Shown here: positions 8,406 through 18,109 of the stretch, piece by piece
Numbering within the stretch: the first letter of the stretch is position 1
Layout of the letters: the number at the start of each line of letters is the position of its first letter
NCBI GenBank assembly: GCA_949285935.1
Contig: CASEAH010000001.1
Coordinates: forward strand, 1-39,030
Length of the DNA: 39,030 nt
Reading direction: 5' to 3'
From: an uncultured Oscillospiraceae bacterium
Lineage (GTDB): Bacteria > Bacillota > Clostridia > Oscillospirales > Ruminococcaceae
Position numbers and translations under genes: made by a program
The notes under the pieces: generated by a model
What the model was told of the DNA's origin: nothing
Database searches by the model: none
Seen by the model: only the letters and a program-made list of their open reading frames with translations

Positions 8406-8461
8406 CAAGATGCCTATTTCTACTCCTGCATCTTGACCTAATCATATCAGTGATATATTAT
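8406..8461 (+). promoter_or_regulatory. Promoter and operator of the cysteine desulfidase-family gene
   Basis: TTGACC (8433-8438) and TATTAT (8456-8461) are 17 bp apart. CAAGATGC (8406-8413) and GCATCTTG (8428-8435) form a perfect inverted repeat whose right arm overlaps the -35 box. A second small palindrome, ATATCAGTGATAT, lies in the spacer. Binding of the divergent GntR protein here would block polymerase. Confidence 0.72.
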
Positions 8462-8517
8462 AAAGATATCAGGAAAGGGTCTTGTGCCAACCAGGGAAAG
8501 GAAGTAGAAGATCGGAT

Positions 8518-9825
8518 ATGAAGGAAGCATTGTACCGCAATTATCTTGCCATCCTGCAAAGTGAACTGATCGCGGCGCTGGGCTGTACAGAACCCATTGC
8601 CATTGCTTACGCATCGGCCAAAGCCAGGGCTGTGCTGGGGGAGGCGCCCCAGCGGATGGAAATCTATTGCAGCGGCAATATCGTCAAAAATGTCAAAGGC
8701 GTCACGGTTCCCAATTCCGGTGGAATGCGGGGAATCGATGTGGCGGCTACCCTGGGAGTGGTAGGGGGTGATGCCGACCGGTCTTTGGAGGTGCTCAGTG
8801 CGGTCCGGCCGGAGCATCTGGAGCAGACCCGCCAGCTTTTGTCCCAGGGATTCTGCCAGTGCTTCCTGGAAGAAGGTGTAGAAAACCTGTATATCCGGGC
8901 AGAGGTGTTTTCCGCCGATCACAGCGCATCGGTTACCATTCGGAACCATCATGCCTCCATCACCCAAATAGTCCGGGACGGACAGGTGATTTTCCAGGGC
9001 GGCCAGGAGAAGAAGGAAGAAGCCGGGACTCAGGTACAGCCCGATAAATCCATGATGGACTTGCGGGGAATTTTGACCTTCGCGGATGAAGTCCGGATGG
9101 AGGACGTGGGGCCGGTGCTGGAGCAGCAGGTTCGGTGCAACACCGCTCTGGCCGATGAGGGCCTGCGGGGAGATTATGGAGCCCAGGTGGGCCGGACCCT
9201 GCTGGAAACCGCAGGGAACGATGTATCGGTACGGGCCAGGGCCCGGGCAGCTGCGGCATCAGATGCCCGGATGGGAGGATGCGCCTTCCCGGCCGTCATC
9301 AATTCCGGCAGCGGAAATCAGGGAATCACCGTTTCGGTACCAGTGGTGGAGTACGCCAAAGAATGGGGATGCAGCCAGGAACAGCTTTTCCGCGCGTTGG
9401 TGGTGAGCAATCTGGTGGCCATCCATCAGAAAAAATATATCGGCAGCCTTTCTGCCTACTGCGGTGCGGTAAGTGCAGCCTGCGGTGCCGGTGCAGGGAT
9501 CATGTACCTCTATGGAGGAGATTATGACGCGGTGGCCCGCACCATCACCAACACCCTGGGCAACACGGGGGGGATTATCTGCGACGGCGCCAAAAGTTCC
9601 TGTGCCGCCAAAATCGCTGCATCTCTGTCCGCAGCCATTCTGGCCTATGAGATGAGCCTGAAGGGACGGGCCTTCCATCCCGGGGAAGGTCTGGTAAAGG
9701 AAGATGTGGAGGATACCATCCGCAGTGTGGGCTATGTAGGCCGGGTAGGCATGAAGCAAACCGATGTGGAAGTGCTGAAAATCATGCTGGACCAGACGGA
9801 TGTAACCGCCGGAAGTATCTGCTGA
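8518..9825 (+). CDS. L-cysteine desulfidase family protein (CyuA/YhaM, UPF0597)
   Basis: This cytosolic enzyme of the UPF0597 family is related to the alpha chain of iron-sulfur L-serine dehydratase. Studied members (CyuA/YhaM, archaeal MJ1025) break L-cysteine into pyruvate, ammonia and sulfide with an oxygen-sensitive [4Fe-4S] cluster. The 435-residue protein shows the family start ALGCTEPIAIAYA with Cys23, and the later cysteines in SAYCGAVSAACGAG and GAKSSC, the expected cluster ligands. The ATG at 8518 gives the conserved MKE start; a TTG at 8482 would add 12 unlikely residues. It has its own promoter with an operator-like repeat, opposite a GntR gene, and ridA lies nearby to quench 2-aminoacrylate. 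Serine as substrate is not excluded. Confidence 0.88.
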   Translation: MKEALYRNYLAILQSELIAALGCTEPIAIAYASAKARAVLGEAPQRMEIYCSGNIVKNVKGVTVPNSGGMRGIDVAATLGVVGGDADRSLEVLSAVRPEHLEQTRQLLSQGFCQCFLEEGVENLYIRAEVFSADHSASVTIRNHHASITQIVRDGQVIFQGGQEKKEEAGTQVQPDKSMMDLRGILTFADEVRMEDVGPVLEQQVRCNTALADEGLRGDYGAQVGRTLLETAGNDVSVRARARAAAASDARMGGCAFPAVINSGSGNQGITVSVPVVEYAKEWGCSQEQLFRALVVSNLVAIHQKKYIGSLSAYCGAVSAACGAGAGIMYLYGGDYDAVARTITNTLGNTGGIICDGAKSSCAAKIAASLSAAILAYEMSLKGRAFHPGEGLVKEDVEDTIRSVGYVGRVGMKQTDVEVLKIMLDQTDVTAGSIC

Positions 9826-10572
9826 AAAGAAACTTCTTCCCTTTGAACCCAAAGATGGGTTTGCCTGAGACTTTTCCTTTGAAGGGATTTGTTGCGGCTA
9901 AGCCGACTGACGATGAACCGTTAAGATGACTTAAGGGATCCTTTTTGTGCTGCGATCAGCTTATAGAATCTGGATGATCCCTAATTTCCTGGCAACACCA
10001 TGGCGATCCAGAATCAGATGGCCTCTGCAATCTGAATAATAAAAATAGTGCCAATAACCTGAGCGAAATCATGTACGCCAATCTGTGCAGAAAGCTTCTG
10101 GCAGGAGCGCAGGGGAGGTACAAAGGCTGAACCCTGCCGGGATTTGATGCTGTATCCTGCGGAACAAGGAGAGCCGGAAAGAAAATCCGGAATTCTTTTC
10201 TCCAAGGATGCAGATTCGTAAGAACGGGACAGGGACAGACGGGAAGCTCTGCCGGAAAGCGGGAAAAGTCAGAAGCGGGATCGCGGGATAGGCGGCAGCG
10301 CTTCCTTCCGGGATTTAAAAGACTCCGCCGGGCATTTCCCGCATGATGGAATAAAAACTACAATGCTCTTTTGAAAACGGGCGGAACTGGTGGGAAAAGG
10401 AAACGATCCTGTCCCGGCGGTCCCGCCCCGGCACTTAAGTTATCAAGAATACTGTGCAGTGAACCTGCATTTGGGGAACTGCCCGCCTGCCAGGCGAGAA
10501 TTTTCAAGACAGGTTAGGCGTGAAAATATACCGGGTGCGGATGATATCTGTGGAAAAAGAAAGTGTGATCTT
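9826..10572. other. Noncoding gap, possible decayed membrane-protein gene
   Basis: There is no intact gene. On the minus strand near 9950-10110 a frame reads a plausible hydrophobic stretch (GVHDFAQVIGTIFIIQIAEA) broken by in-frame stops, which looks like a remnant of a transporter C terminus, but I cannot name the family. The rest shows no promoter-grade or RNA structure I trust. Confidence 0.35.
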
Positions 10573-10986
10573 ATGTGGGCGGTTTATGCGGTTTTATCAG
10601 CGGTTTTTGCCAGCCTTACCTCCATTCTGGCAAAAATAGGGATTGAAAATGTGAATTCCAACCTGGCCACAGCCTTACGGACGGTGGTAGTGTTGGCTCT
10701 GGCTTGGGGGATCGTCTTTGCCACCGGCGCCCAAAGCGGCCTGCCGCTCCTGAGCCGGCGAAGCTGGATCTTTCTGGGGCTTTCGGGACTGGCCACAGGG
10801 CTTTCATGGATCTGCTATTATAAAGCCATTCAGATCGGCGAGGTAGCCAAGGTGGTTCCCATTGATAAATTCAGCATTGTGCTGACGCTGATTTTGGCCT
10901 TTGCCATCCTGCGGGAACCACTGACTTTGAAAGCGGTACTGGGTGGACTGCTCATTACCGCGGGCACTTTTGTGATGATTTTATAG
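10573..10986 (+). CDS. EamA/DMT family transporter, half-size
   Basis: This inner-membrane protein of 138 residues has about five hydrophobic helices (starting MWAVYAVLSAVFASLTSILA), matching one EamA repeat rather than the usual ten-helix two-repeat form. Conserved features are the ALRTVVV stretch near residue 40, YKAIQIGEVAKVVPIDK near 85 and a C-terminal AILREPLTLKA-LGG-LITAGT pattern typical of EamA domains. Such short members generally work as dimers. I used the ATG at 10573; the ORF continues upstream to 10390 but that part is non-membrane and unlike the family. The ribosome binding site is weak. The substrate is unknown, and no partner gene is adjacent. Confidence 0.85.
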   Translation: MWAVYAVLSAVFASLTSILAKIGIENVNSNLATALRTVVVLALAWGIVFATGAQSGLPLLSRRSWIFLGLSGLATGLSWICYYKAIQIGEVAKVVPIDKFSIVLTLILAFAILREPLTLKAVLGGLLITAGTFVMIL

Positions 10987-11270
10987 AAACAGGAAGAAAT
11001 CATCAGGGGGCTTGAAAACAGGAAGCCATGCGGGAAAGTATCCTGGAAGTCCCCCTTGCGGCGTCTGTTCTATTCAGCTATTTTATTTCTGCGACGGATG
11101 CTTTCCCTTACCTCCGGGAGGCGCCTGCCTGCACAGATAAAATTGACCGTCTTTCCATAGGGTTAAAACCATCGGATTTTTCCAAAGCAGGTATATCCGC
11201 GCTTACAGTCTGGCTGGGGGCAGAGGCGGCACAAAGAAAGACCGTGCAGATTGATGTTCTGCTTACGGGG

Positions 11271-11374
11271 AGAGGCTGTTGCAAAATGCAATAGCGATCA
11301 GAATAAAGAATTTTACAGGGAACAATGAAATCAGCCCTCAAGGGAAGCGGTTTCGCTTTCTTTGGGGCTGATTT
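11271..11374 (+). repeat. MITE-like intergenic repeat, copy A
   Basis: AGAGGCTGTTGCAAAATGC opens the unit (11271-11289), sharing its first 15 bases with copy B at 29526-29540. Inside is a long hairpin at 11328-11374: a 10-bp perfect outer stem (11328-11337 with 11365-11374) with an imperfect inner stem, in the same AAATC-GCCC...GGGC-GATTT design as copy B. The matching right terminal repeat is not clear here, so the end is set at the hairpin. Confidence 0.6.
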
Positions 11375-11526
11375 TGTGCGTTGTGTATTCAGCGAGGCTG
11401 CTTGGTAGCCCCCATTTCTCTGTTGGACCTGGCCTGTTCCGTTGCTTATACCACCCATACTGCGGTTTTCCCGAATGTTTTTCCATGGAGGAATGGACGG
11501 GGCTTTAATGTTTCCCATAAACCATA

Positions 11527-11573
11527 AAAAGCCGGTGCTTTTGAGCTGAATTGCCGCAAAAGCATCGGCTTTT
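11527..11573. terminator. Strong AT-flanked hairpin
   Basis: A 17-bp stem (11527-11543 with 11557-11573) with one wobble and a 13-base loop starts with AAAA and ends with TTTT, so it could terminate either strand. No gene ends directly beside it. Confidence 0.55.
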
Positions 11574-11713
11574 GTTGTAGAGGAAAACCACAGGCTGTCC
11601 CGGTGGCTCCAAAAGTTTTGGTTATGCCCCCAAAACAGATATGAGCGAAACAAGGAAATGCTGCCAAGCCCATTGGACAGAGAGTACAAGATGGGAAGAG
11701 ATAAAAGAGAAGT

Positions 11714-11743
11714 GCCCCACCGCTGTTTTAATAGCAGTGGGGC
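11714..11743 (-). terminator. Candidate terminator downstream of the peptide-binding protein gene
   Basis: GCCCCACCGCT (11714-11724) pairs with AGCAGTGGGGC (11733-11743) with one wobble. On the minus strand it is followed by ACTTCTCTTTT. It lies about 150 bases after the stop at 11890. Confidence 0.5.
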
Positions 11744-11889
11744 GCTCCATGCAATGGTAGTGCAATTTGTGAGCCTTACAGGCTCGGCTGGCAAAAGGCC
11801 CAAAGGGGGCTGGTGCAAACCACCGGCTATGGATTTGCAGCTTTCCGGAAAACTGTTTTGCAGTTGCCCCCCCATTCGCAGGTGTACGC

Positions 11890-13554
11890 TTATTTAAATT
11901 GCGCGTACATGAAATATTTGTATCCCAGCGGAGAAGCCCATACTCCTTCCAAATCAGCGTCCTGGAGATAGGTGTCCACCGAGTAATAGATGGGACAGAG
12001 CATGGAGTCGGCAAAGATCAAATCTTCCGCCTGGTGCATCAGTTCCATTCTTTTGGTCCGGTCGGAAGAAGCACGAACCTCCTCAATGAGTGCATCATAC
12101 TGAGGATTGGACCAACCGGCATCGTTATTGCCGCCGCCGGTTACCCACATATCCAAAAAGGTAATGGGGTCGTTATAGTCGCCCAGCCAGCCGTTACAGG
12201 CGATGGAATAAGCCTGACTTTTGCGGGTATTGATAAAGCTCCGCCATTCCTGGAAGGAGAGATTCAGCTCCACTCCCAGTTCGCCCCACATGCTTTGGAG
12301 AGCTTCGGCAATCTGCTGATTGGTGGTTCCTTCGTTGTACATGTAGTCAATGACGGGCAGCCCTTCACCATTGGGATAGCCGGCATCAGCCAGCAGCTGC
12401 CGGGCCTGAGCAAGGTTCCCTTCGTAGTCGGAGGGATCATAATAATCTCCGCCCACTGCCCGGAATTCCTGGGAGGGATCGGCATCGCTGAGGCCATAGG
12501 GAACAAAGCCGCCTGCCGGAACCTGTCCCGCCTTGCCGATGTTGGTGCAGATCCATTCCCGGTCAATGGCCAGGGTAAGCGCCTTGCGGACCAGAGGATC
12601 GTCCAGGGGTTCCTGATTGACATTGAAGCTGAGGTAATAGGTACTCAGTTCCCCATGCTGATGGTACTCCGGTTTATCCTGCCAGGCATCGATTTCGGCA
12701 TTGGGAATAGAGTCGATGAACGCAACGGAACCATTTTGAAAAGCGGAAAGCTGGGCGACGTCATCTTCAATCAAATTGAATCGGATGGAATCCGGTCCCA
12801 GAGCCTGCACATTCCAGTAATTCTCGTTTTTGACAAAAGTCATATGAGATCCGGGGACCCATTCGGTCATCCGGTAGGGACCGTTGCCGATGTATGTTTC
12901 AGGAGAGAGAGCCCAGGCTTCTCCCTGCGCCTCAATGATATGGCGGGGGACCGGAACAAAAATGGGGAAGGCGGTGAGCTCCAGAAAATATGGAGTGACC
13001 GAGGCCAGCCGCACCTCCAGGGTGCGGTCGTCCAAAGCACGTACGGCCAGCTGGGAAGGGTCAGGAGGCGTCACCGGATTCCCTTCCTGGTCATAGGTTC
13101 CTATGGCCTGGGAGTATCCGTCAATGACGGAAAAAATGTAGCTGTAGTCCGCCGCGGTGGCAGGGTCTACCACTCGCTGCCAGCTCCAGACAAAGTCCTC
13201 TGCGGTAAGGGGGGTTCCATCGCTCCACATAAGATTTTCCCGAAGATGAAAGGTATAGGTAAGCCCGTCCTGGCTGATATCGCAGCTTTCGGCCTGGGCG
13301 GGAACCGGCTGGCCGCTTTCGTCCAGAGCATAAAGACCTTCAAAACCATGGATCACCAGAGTCCCGCCGTCAATGGCGGTGTTGAGGGCTGGGTCGATGG
13401 TATCGGGGTCGGGACCCACGCAAACGCTGAGGGGCTGAGAAAGGGCTTCCTCCGGTGTGCTGCTTTCACTACCGGGATTGCCGGCGGCGCTGCATCCTGC
13501 CAGGCTCATGAAGACCATGGCCAGTGCCATTGACAAGGCGAAACATTTCATCAT
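11890..13554 (-). CDS. Oligopeptide/dipeptide ABC transporter substrate-binding lipoprotein (family SBP_bac_5)
   Basis: This extracellular lipoprotein captures peptides for the ABC importer encoded just upstream on the same strand. The 554-residue protein has a signal with lipobox SLAGC, the cysteine at residue 21, and a Ser/Pro-rich linker. The mature protein has OppA-class features: VGPDPDTIDPALN near the start, GLTYTFHLRENLMWSDGTPL and DFVWSWQRVVDP, the latter being signature segments of OppA rather than DppA. The ATG at 13554 follows AGGAGGT on the minus strand. Unlike common oppABCDF order, the binding-protein gene comes last and has its own strong promoter, which would allow extra synthesis of this subunit. 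Confidence 0.93.
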   Translation of the reverse strand: MMKCFALSMALAMVFMSLAGCSAAGNPGSESSTPEEALSQPLSVCVGPDPDTIDPALNTAIDGGTLVIHGFEGLYALDESGQPVPAQAESCDISQDGLTYTFHLRENLMWSDGTPLTAEDFVWSWQRVVDPATAADYSYIFSVIDGYSQAIGTYDQEGNPVTPPDPSQLAVRALDDRTLEVRLASVTPYFLELTAFPIFVPVPRHIIEAQGEAWALSPETYIGNGPYRMTEWVPGSHMTFVKNENYWNVQALGPDSIRFNLIEDDVAQLSAFQNGSVAFIDSIPNAEIDAWQDKPEYHQHGELSTYYLSFNVNQEPLDDPLVRKALTLAIDREWICTNIGKAGQVPAGGFVPYGLSDADPSQEFRAVGGDYYDPSDYEGNLAQARQLLADAGYPNGEGLPVIDYMYNEGTTNQQIAEALQSMWGELGVELNLSFQEWRSFINTRKSQAYSIACNGWLGDYNDPITFLDMWVTGGGNNDAGWSNPQYDALIEEVRASSDRTKRMELMHQAEDLIFADSMLCPIYYSVDTYLQDADLEGVWASPLGYKYFMYAQFK

Positions 13555-13726
13555 ATTACTACCTCCTGAATGGAATCAAAACAAAACCGGCGCAATTTCT
13601 CAAATGCGGAAAACGGCTGTCATCTTTAGAAATATCACACAGATGTGCCGGGGTACACCGCAAAAGATACTGGAGATCCGGGAGAAGCTCCTTTCTAAGC
13701 CTGATCCTGCTTTTTTTCTCAGGCAA

Positions 13727-13755
13727 ATTATATCTTTTGTGCAAAAAAGATGCAA
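13727..13755 (-). promoter_or_regulatory. Promoter of the peptide-binding protein gene
   Basis: On the minus strand TTGCAT (13755-13750) and TATAAT (13732-13727) are 17 bp apart, in the 392-base gap after the ATPase gene. The leader to the start at 13554 is about 165 bases. The rest of the gap is AT-rich, with no gene seen. Confidence 0.8.
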
Positions 13756-13946
13756 GTCATTTTAATTTTAGGACGTTTGTGAAAACAAAGAAATGCACAG
13801 ATTTTTTCAGGAAGTGCGGGCTATAAGGCAAAAGCACAGGAATCCTTTGGGGCTTTCAGCGCTTTTAATGCAGCAAACACCGCTCCCTGCAGAAAAAGAT
13901 AAAAATTTTAACTTTTCAGAAAGCCGATAGGTAAATAAAACAAAGC

Positions 13947-14993
13947 TTATTGTGTCAAGGGAAAATGACAGGCCACCCAGTGCCCCGGAGAGACTTCCAC
14001 CAGTTCCGGACGGATGGAAGAACACAGGGCAGCGGACCGGGGGCATCGGGGATGAAGAGGACATCCGGATGGAGGCGACAGGGGACTGGGAATCTCACCC
14101 GGCAGAAGGCAACTGTGTCGGCAGGAGGAAAATTCCATGCCGGCAGCTGCCAGCAGGCTTCGGGTATAGGGATGTGCAGGTCGGGCCAGCAGTGAAGAGC
14201 GGGAGGCAGATTCCACGATCCGCCCCAAATACATGACGGCAAACCGGTGGCAAATCTGGGACAATGCCCCCAGATCGTGAGAAATCATGAGATAACTGAT
14301 GCCCAGCTGCTGCTGCAGGTCCAGAAGGGTCCCCAAAACCTGTCCCTGTACCGAGGCATCCAGGGACGATACCGGTTCGTCACAGACGATAAACCGGGGC
14401 TGCACCGCCAAAGCCCGGGCAATCCCTACCCGCTGACGCTGTCCGCCGGAAAGCTGGTGGGGATAACGCTGCCTGCAGCTTTTGTCCAAGCCGGCCAATT
14501 CCAGCAGAGCAGCGATTCGGTCCTGCCGTTCCTGCCTGGATCCGGTTAACCGGTGGATATCCAAAGCTTCGCCCACAATTTCCCCGGCGGTCATTCGGGG
14601 ATCCAAAGACAGGGAGGAATCCTGAAAAATCATCTGCATCCGTCCGCGGTAAAAAAGCAGTTCCTTTCGGGACCAACGCCTTTTTTCAGTCCCGGGTCCA
14701 AAATAAGGGTGGCCTTCATAAAGCAGGCGCCCGTCGGTAGGTTCGATGAGACGGAGCAGGGCCAGTCCCGCAGTGGTTTTGCCGCACCCCGATTCTCCCG
14801 CCAGCCCCAGAGTTTCTCCGGGAGAGAGGGTAAAGGAGATTCCGTCTACGGCTTTCAGACACTGCCCATGGACCCGGCTTCCGGTAAAAAAATATTTTTT
14901 CAAATTTTGTACTTCCAAGAGGGGGGCCGTTCCAACCGCCTCCTTTTGTATAGGATATCTGCGTTCCGGCTGGGGAAAGAAGTTTTCTGCCAT
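13947..14993 (-). CDS. Peptide ABC transporter ATP-binding protein (OppF/DppF-like)
   Basis: This cytosolic ATPase is one of the pair energising peptide import. In 348 residues it has Walker [11 protein letters not shown]-loop [15 protein letters not shown], signature [15 protein letters not shown], Walker [15 protein letters not shown] and switch histidine in LMISHDLG. The C-terminal extension carries the oligo/dipeptide-type cysteine pattern [14 protein letters not shown], which in relatives binds an iron-sulfur cluster. The start at 14993 has a weak binding site, so it may depend on translation from the upstream ATPase gene, which ends 72 bases before. It is the last gene of the permease/ATPase operon. 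Confidence 0.93.
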   Translation of the reverse strand: MAENFFPQPERRYPIQKEAVGTAPLLEVQNLKKYFFTGSRVHGQCLKAVDGISFTLSPGETLGLAGESGCGKTTAGLALLRLIEPTDGRLLYEGHPYFGPGTEKRRWSRKELLFYRGRMQMIFQDSSLSLDPRMTAGEIVGEALDIHRLTGSRQERQDRIAALLELAGLDKSCRQRYPHQLSGGQRQRVGIARALAVQPRFIVCDEPVSSLDASVQGQVLGTLLDLQQQLGISYLMISHDLGALSQICHRFAVMYLGRIVESASRSSLLARPAHPYTRSLLAAAGMEFSSCRHSCLLPGEIPSPLSPPSGCPLHPRCPRSAALCSSIRPELVEVSPGHWVACHFPLTQ

Positions 14994-15065
14994 GCCGGTG
15001 AATGGAGTTTATGGAGAAGAATAACAGATTTTGGGTTCCCCGGAGTCTTTGGACCAGTAAAGGCC

Positions 15066-16088
15066 TCAGATCTGAGAGCAAGAATGGTTGGGTACTGCGG
15101 TGCCGGTTCCTGCGCCCCGTTCCATGAGCCAACAGGCGGTCATGTGGCTTGGAGATTCAGATCCAAGAGGAGGCTGCCGGTACAGACAGATTTTCATGGC
15201 ATGGGGGCAGCGTTCTGCAAAGGCGCACCCTGCCGGGGGATGGAAAGGATCCGGAGGCTGCCCGGGAATAAAAGCCGGACGCTGCGGGGAATGGGCTGTC
15301 AGGGCGGGGATACAGCGGAGCAAAGCACGACTGTATGGATGCGTGGGACAGGATAAAATTTCTTTGGCAGGGCCGCATTCTGCCAGCCTTCCCCCGTACA
15401 GCACCGCGACGCGGTCACAAATCCGGGCAGTGATCCGCAAATCGTGGGTGATCAGGAGGATTCCCATTCCCAGTTCCCGGCGCAGCTGGGACAGCAGTTC
15501 CAGAATCTGGGCCTGGGTGGTAACGTCCAGGGCGCTGGTGGCTTCATCAGCAATGAGGAGCCGGGGACGGCCGGCCAGGGCCAGCGCGATCATGACCCGC
15601 TGGCAGAGACCACCGGAAAGCTGGTGGGGATAGAGCCTCATCTGCCGCTGGGGATCGGGGATGCCGACGGCTTTCAGCAGTTCTTGCCCCCTCTCCATGG
15701 CGTGAACCTTGTCGCATCCATCATGGCAGCGGATCACTTCGCACAGCTGGCTGCCCACTGTGTACAGAGGGTCCAGGGAAGCAAAAGGGTCCTGGAAAAT
15801 CATGCCAATCTCCCGCCCGCGTACCCGTGCCAGCTGCCTGGGGGAGAGGGCGGTCAACTCCTGCCCGTTCAGGAAAATCTTCCCCTGAACGATGCGGCCG
15901 GAAGGCGGGAGCATTCCCGGAACAGCACAAGCGGCAGTGGATTTGCCGGATCCCGATTCTCCCACCAGCCCCAGGATTTCTCCGGGGGCCATGGCGAGGC
16001 TCAGACCCCGCAGGGCCTGGACTTCTCCTTCCGGCCCGGAAAAGGAGACCCAAAGATCGCACAGCTCCAGCAGGAGGGAGTTTTCCAT
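15066..16088 (-). CDS. Peptide ABC transporter ATP-binding protein (OppD/DppD-like)
   Basis: This is the other ATPase of the peptide importer, 340 residues. Motifs are Walker A GESGSGKST, Q-loop GMIFQDPFASLDPLYTVG, signature LSGGLCQRVMIALAL, Walker B LLIADEATSALDVT and the switch histidine in LLITHDLR. The C-terminal CAFAERCPHAMKIC cysteine motif marks the OppD/DppD/NikD family. I used the ATG at 16088, preceded by AAAGGAGA on the minus strand; the longer ORF to 16130 overlaps the permease gene and lacks a site. The permease stop lies 13 bases upstream. Confidence 0.94.
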   Translation of the reverse strand: MENSLLLELCDLWVSFSGPEGEVQALRGLSLAMAPGEILGLVGESGSGKSTAACAVPGMLPPSGRIVQGKIFLNGQELTALSPRQLARVRGREIGMIFQDPFASLDPLYTVGSQLCEVIRCHDGCDKVHAMERGQELLKAVGIPDPQRQMRLYPHQLSGGLCQRVMIALALAGRPRLLIADEATSALDVTTQAQILELLSQLRRELGMGILLITHDLRITARICDRVAVLYGGRLAECGPAKEILSCPTHPYSRALLRCIPALTAHSPQRPAFIPGQPPDPFHPPAGCAFAERCPHAMKICLYRQPPLGSESPSHMTACWLMERGAGTGTAVPNHSCSQI

Positions 16089-16101
16089 AAACAATCTCCT
16101 T

Positions 16102-17166
16102 TCAGCGGTTGCTCCGGGGGTCCAGGGCATCCTGCAGGCCGTCGGCCAATAGATGAAAAGCCAGAATGATGACAGTAATCAGGAGGGAAGGGGCCAGGAG
16201 ACGGCTTGGATAGGAATAGATACCATCCAGAGCCTGGGCTGCCATGGAGCCCAGGCTGGGCAGGGGGGCAGCCACTCCCAGTCCCATAAAGCTGAGATAG
16301 CTTTCGGTGAAAATAGCGGCAGGGATCTGGAGAGCGGCGGTAACCGCCAGGGTACCGGCACAGTTGGGCAGCAGGTGCCGGAAAATGATCCGGCGGCGGC
16401 TGGCCCCCAGCGCCCGGGCCGCGGTAATGTAGGGGCGCTCCCGGAGAGAGAGGACCTGAGCCCGGATGATGCGGGCAGTGCCTACCCAATACAGCAGGCC
16501 GAAAACCAAAAATACACAAACCAGCCCTACCCCCAGGCTTTCGATCCACCGGAAAGCGGGAACATGGGCCGCAAGATAGGCGAGAGGATGTTTTAAAGTA
16601 ACCGACAGAAGGATAACGATGAGGATGTCGGGAATGGAATAGAGAAGATCCACCACCCGCATCATCACCAGATCCGCGGTGCCTCCCAGAAATCCGGCCA
16701 CCGCCCCATATACCGAGCCGATTACCAGCACCAGAATGCCGGCTGAGATTCCCACCGAAAGGGAGATCTGAGCGCCGGTCATCAGCCGGGCGGCCAGGTC
16801 ACGGCCCAAATTGTCGGTGCCCAGCAGATGAGGAAAAATCGTCTCTCCGGCAGCAAGGCGTTCCAGTTCCCGGGAAGAGTATTCCATGGGGCGGAGATTC
16901 TCACTTCCCCGAAGCTGCTCGTCATAGGTGTAGGGATAAAAAGGCGGGAGCAAAAAGGCTGCCCCCAGAATGAGGAGAATGAGAATCAGACCGGCCATGG
17001 CCCCCCGGTTACAGAACAGCCGGGCCACTCCGGTCTTCCTGCCGTTTTGCCCTGTGCCGGAGGAAGAAAGTGAGGGGTCCCACGAAGTATGGGCTGGGCA
17101 GGAATTTTCATCCCGGAGAATGGGGCGAAAGTCCTCCTCCGTGTAGTCGGGAACAACCGGAGCCAT
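16102..17166 (-). CDS. Peptide ABC transporter permease (OppC/DppC-like)
   Basis: This 354-residue membrane subunit has the OppC architecture: a cytoplasmic N-terminal tail, a first helix (about residues 58-78), a long external loop with GTDNLGRDLAARLM, then five helices with the EAA coupling motif ARALGASRRRIIFRHLLPN. The ATG at 17166 follows AAGGAGGT on the minus strand; the ORF extends eight codons further but without a site. It starts 25 bases after the OppB-like stop. It should form the pore with that protein. Confidence 0.94.
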   Translation of the reverse strand: MAPVVPDYTEEDFRPILRDENSCPAHTSWDPSLSSSGTGQNGRKTGVARLFCNRGAMAGLILILLILGAAFLLPPFYPYTYDEQLRGSENLRPMEYSSRELERLAAGETIFPHLLGTDNLGRDLAARLMTGAQISLSVGISAGILVLVIGSVYGAVAGFLGGTADLVMMRVVDLLYSIPDILIVILLSVTLKHPLAYLAAHVPAFRWIESLGVGLVCVFLVFGLLYWVGTARIIRAQVLSLRERPYITAARALGASRRRIIFRHLLPNCAGTLAVTAALQIPAAIFTESYLSFMGLGVAAPLPSLGSMAAQALDGIYSYPSRLLAPSLLITVIILAFHLLADGLQDALDPRSNR

Positions 17167-17191
17167 CAACACACCTCCTTGAACAGGCAAC

Positions 17192-18109
17192 CTATTTTAA
17201 ACGGATCCTGGGATCCACCAGCCGTGACAGCAGGTCGGAAAGCAGATTCATCAGGACCATCAAAGAAGCCAGGAAAATCGTGGTCCCCATGATCAGGGGA
17301 TAATCCCGGCTGGAAATAGCGCGGATCAGTTCGCTGCCCAGCCCGGGAATGGTAAGGATCTTTTCTACCACGAAGCTGCCGGTCAGGGTATAGGCCAACA
17401 GGGGACCAAGATATGCAATGGCCGGCAGCAGGGCATTGCGCAGAGCATGGCGAAAAAGGATCCGGGCAGGACTCAGGCCGTTGGCGGCAGCCGTGCGCAA
17501 ATATTCCTGCTCCAGCGTTTCCAGCAGAGAAGCACGGATGAGCCGGCACAGATAGGAGGCCGGATATACTGCCAGAGAGAGGACTGGAAGGATATAATGA
17601 GCCGGGGAGGAAAGCCCCATGGTGGGCAGAAGCCTCAGTTTTACCCCAAAGACCACCATCAGGACCGTGGTCAGCACAAACCCGGGAGCCGAGATCCCCG
17701 CTGCCGCAGCCGCCGAGATCAACCGATCCGGCCAGCGATCCCGAAACCGGGCGGACACTGTTCCCAGCAGAATTCCGGCACAGACGGCCGCAGATACTGC
17801 TGCGCCGCCGATGCGGGCGGAGGCGGGGAACCCCTGGGCAATAATCTCCGATACCATACGGCCCCGCTGTTTCAAAGAAGGGCCCAGGTCCCCCCGCAGC
17901 AGCCCAGCCAGATAGTTGCGGTACTGTACGGCAACAGGCTGGTCAAGACCATATCGGGCCTCCAATGCTGCAAGGGTGGAGGGGGAAACGGATTTTTCCG
18001 ATTCAAAAGGGCCGCCGGGAATGAGAAACATCAGAAAAAATGTCAGCGTGATGACCACAAAGAGGGTCAAAATTGCTGCCGCTATACGTTTGAGGACATA
18101 AAACCACAT
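17192..18109 (-). CDS. Peptide ABC transporter permease (OppB/DppB-like)
   Basis: This is the first gene of the peptide transporter operon. The 305-residue protein starts with the typical OppB helix (MWFYVLKRIAAAILTLFVV), followed by PGGPF, an external loop with YGLDQPVAVQYRNYL, five further helices, the EAA motif AANGLSPARILFRHALRN and a C-terminal DPRIRL tail, all family hallmarks. The ATG at 18109 has GGAGG six bases upstream on the minus strand. The consensus-like promoter at 18326-18355 precedes it by about 210 bases. Confidence 0.95.
   Translation of the reverse strand: MWFYVLKRIAAAILTLFVVITLTFFLMFLIPGGPFESEKSVSPSTLAALEARYGLDQPVAVQYRNYLAGLLRGDLGPSLKQRGRMVSEIIAQGFPASARIGGAAVSAAVCAGILLGTVSARFRDRWPDRLISAAAAAGISAPGFVLTTVLMVVFGVKLRLLPTMGLSSPAHYILPVLSLAVYPASYLCRLIRASLLETLEQEYLRTAAANGLSPARILFRHALRNALLPAIAYLGPLLAYTLTGSFVVEKILTIPGLGSELIRAISSRDYPLIMGTTIFLASLMVLMNLLSDLLSRLVDPRIRLK

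Larger units (their letters stand above)
10987..11889. other. Repeat- and hairpin-rich noncoding gap
   Basis: This 0.9-kb stretch holds a MITE-like repeat (11271-11374) and two large hairpins (11527-11573, 11714-11743). ORFs on both strands (11028-11294 plus; 11108-11875 minus) cross these inverted repeats, lack recognisable domains and have no good start sites, so I do not call them genes. Confidence 0.5.

Noticed and set aside
11899-13533. 544-codon plus-strand ORF
   Set aside because: It is antisense to the peptide-binding lipoprotein; no ribosome binding site or domain.
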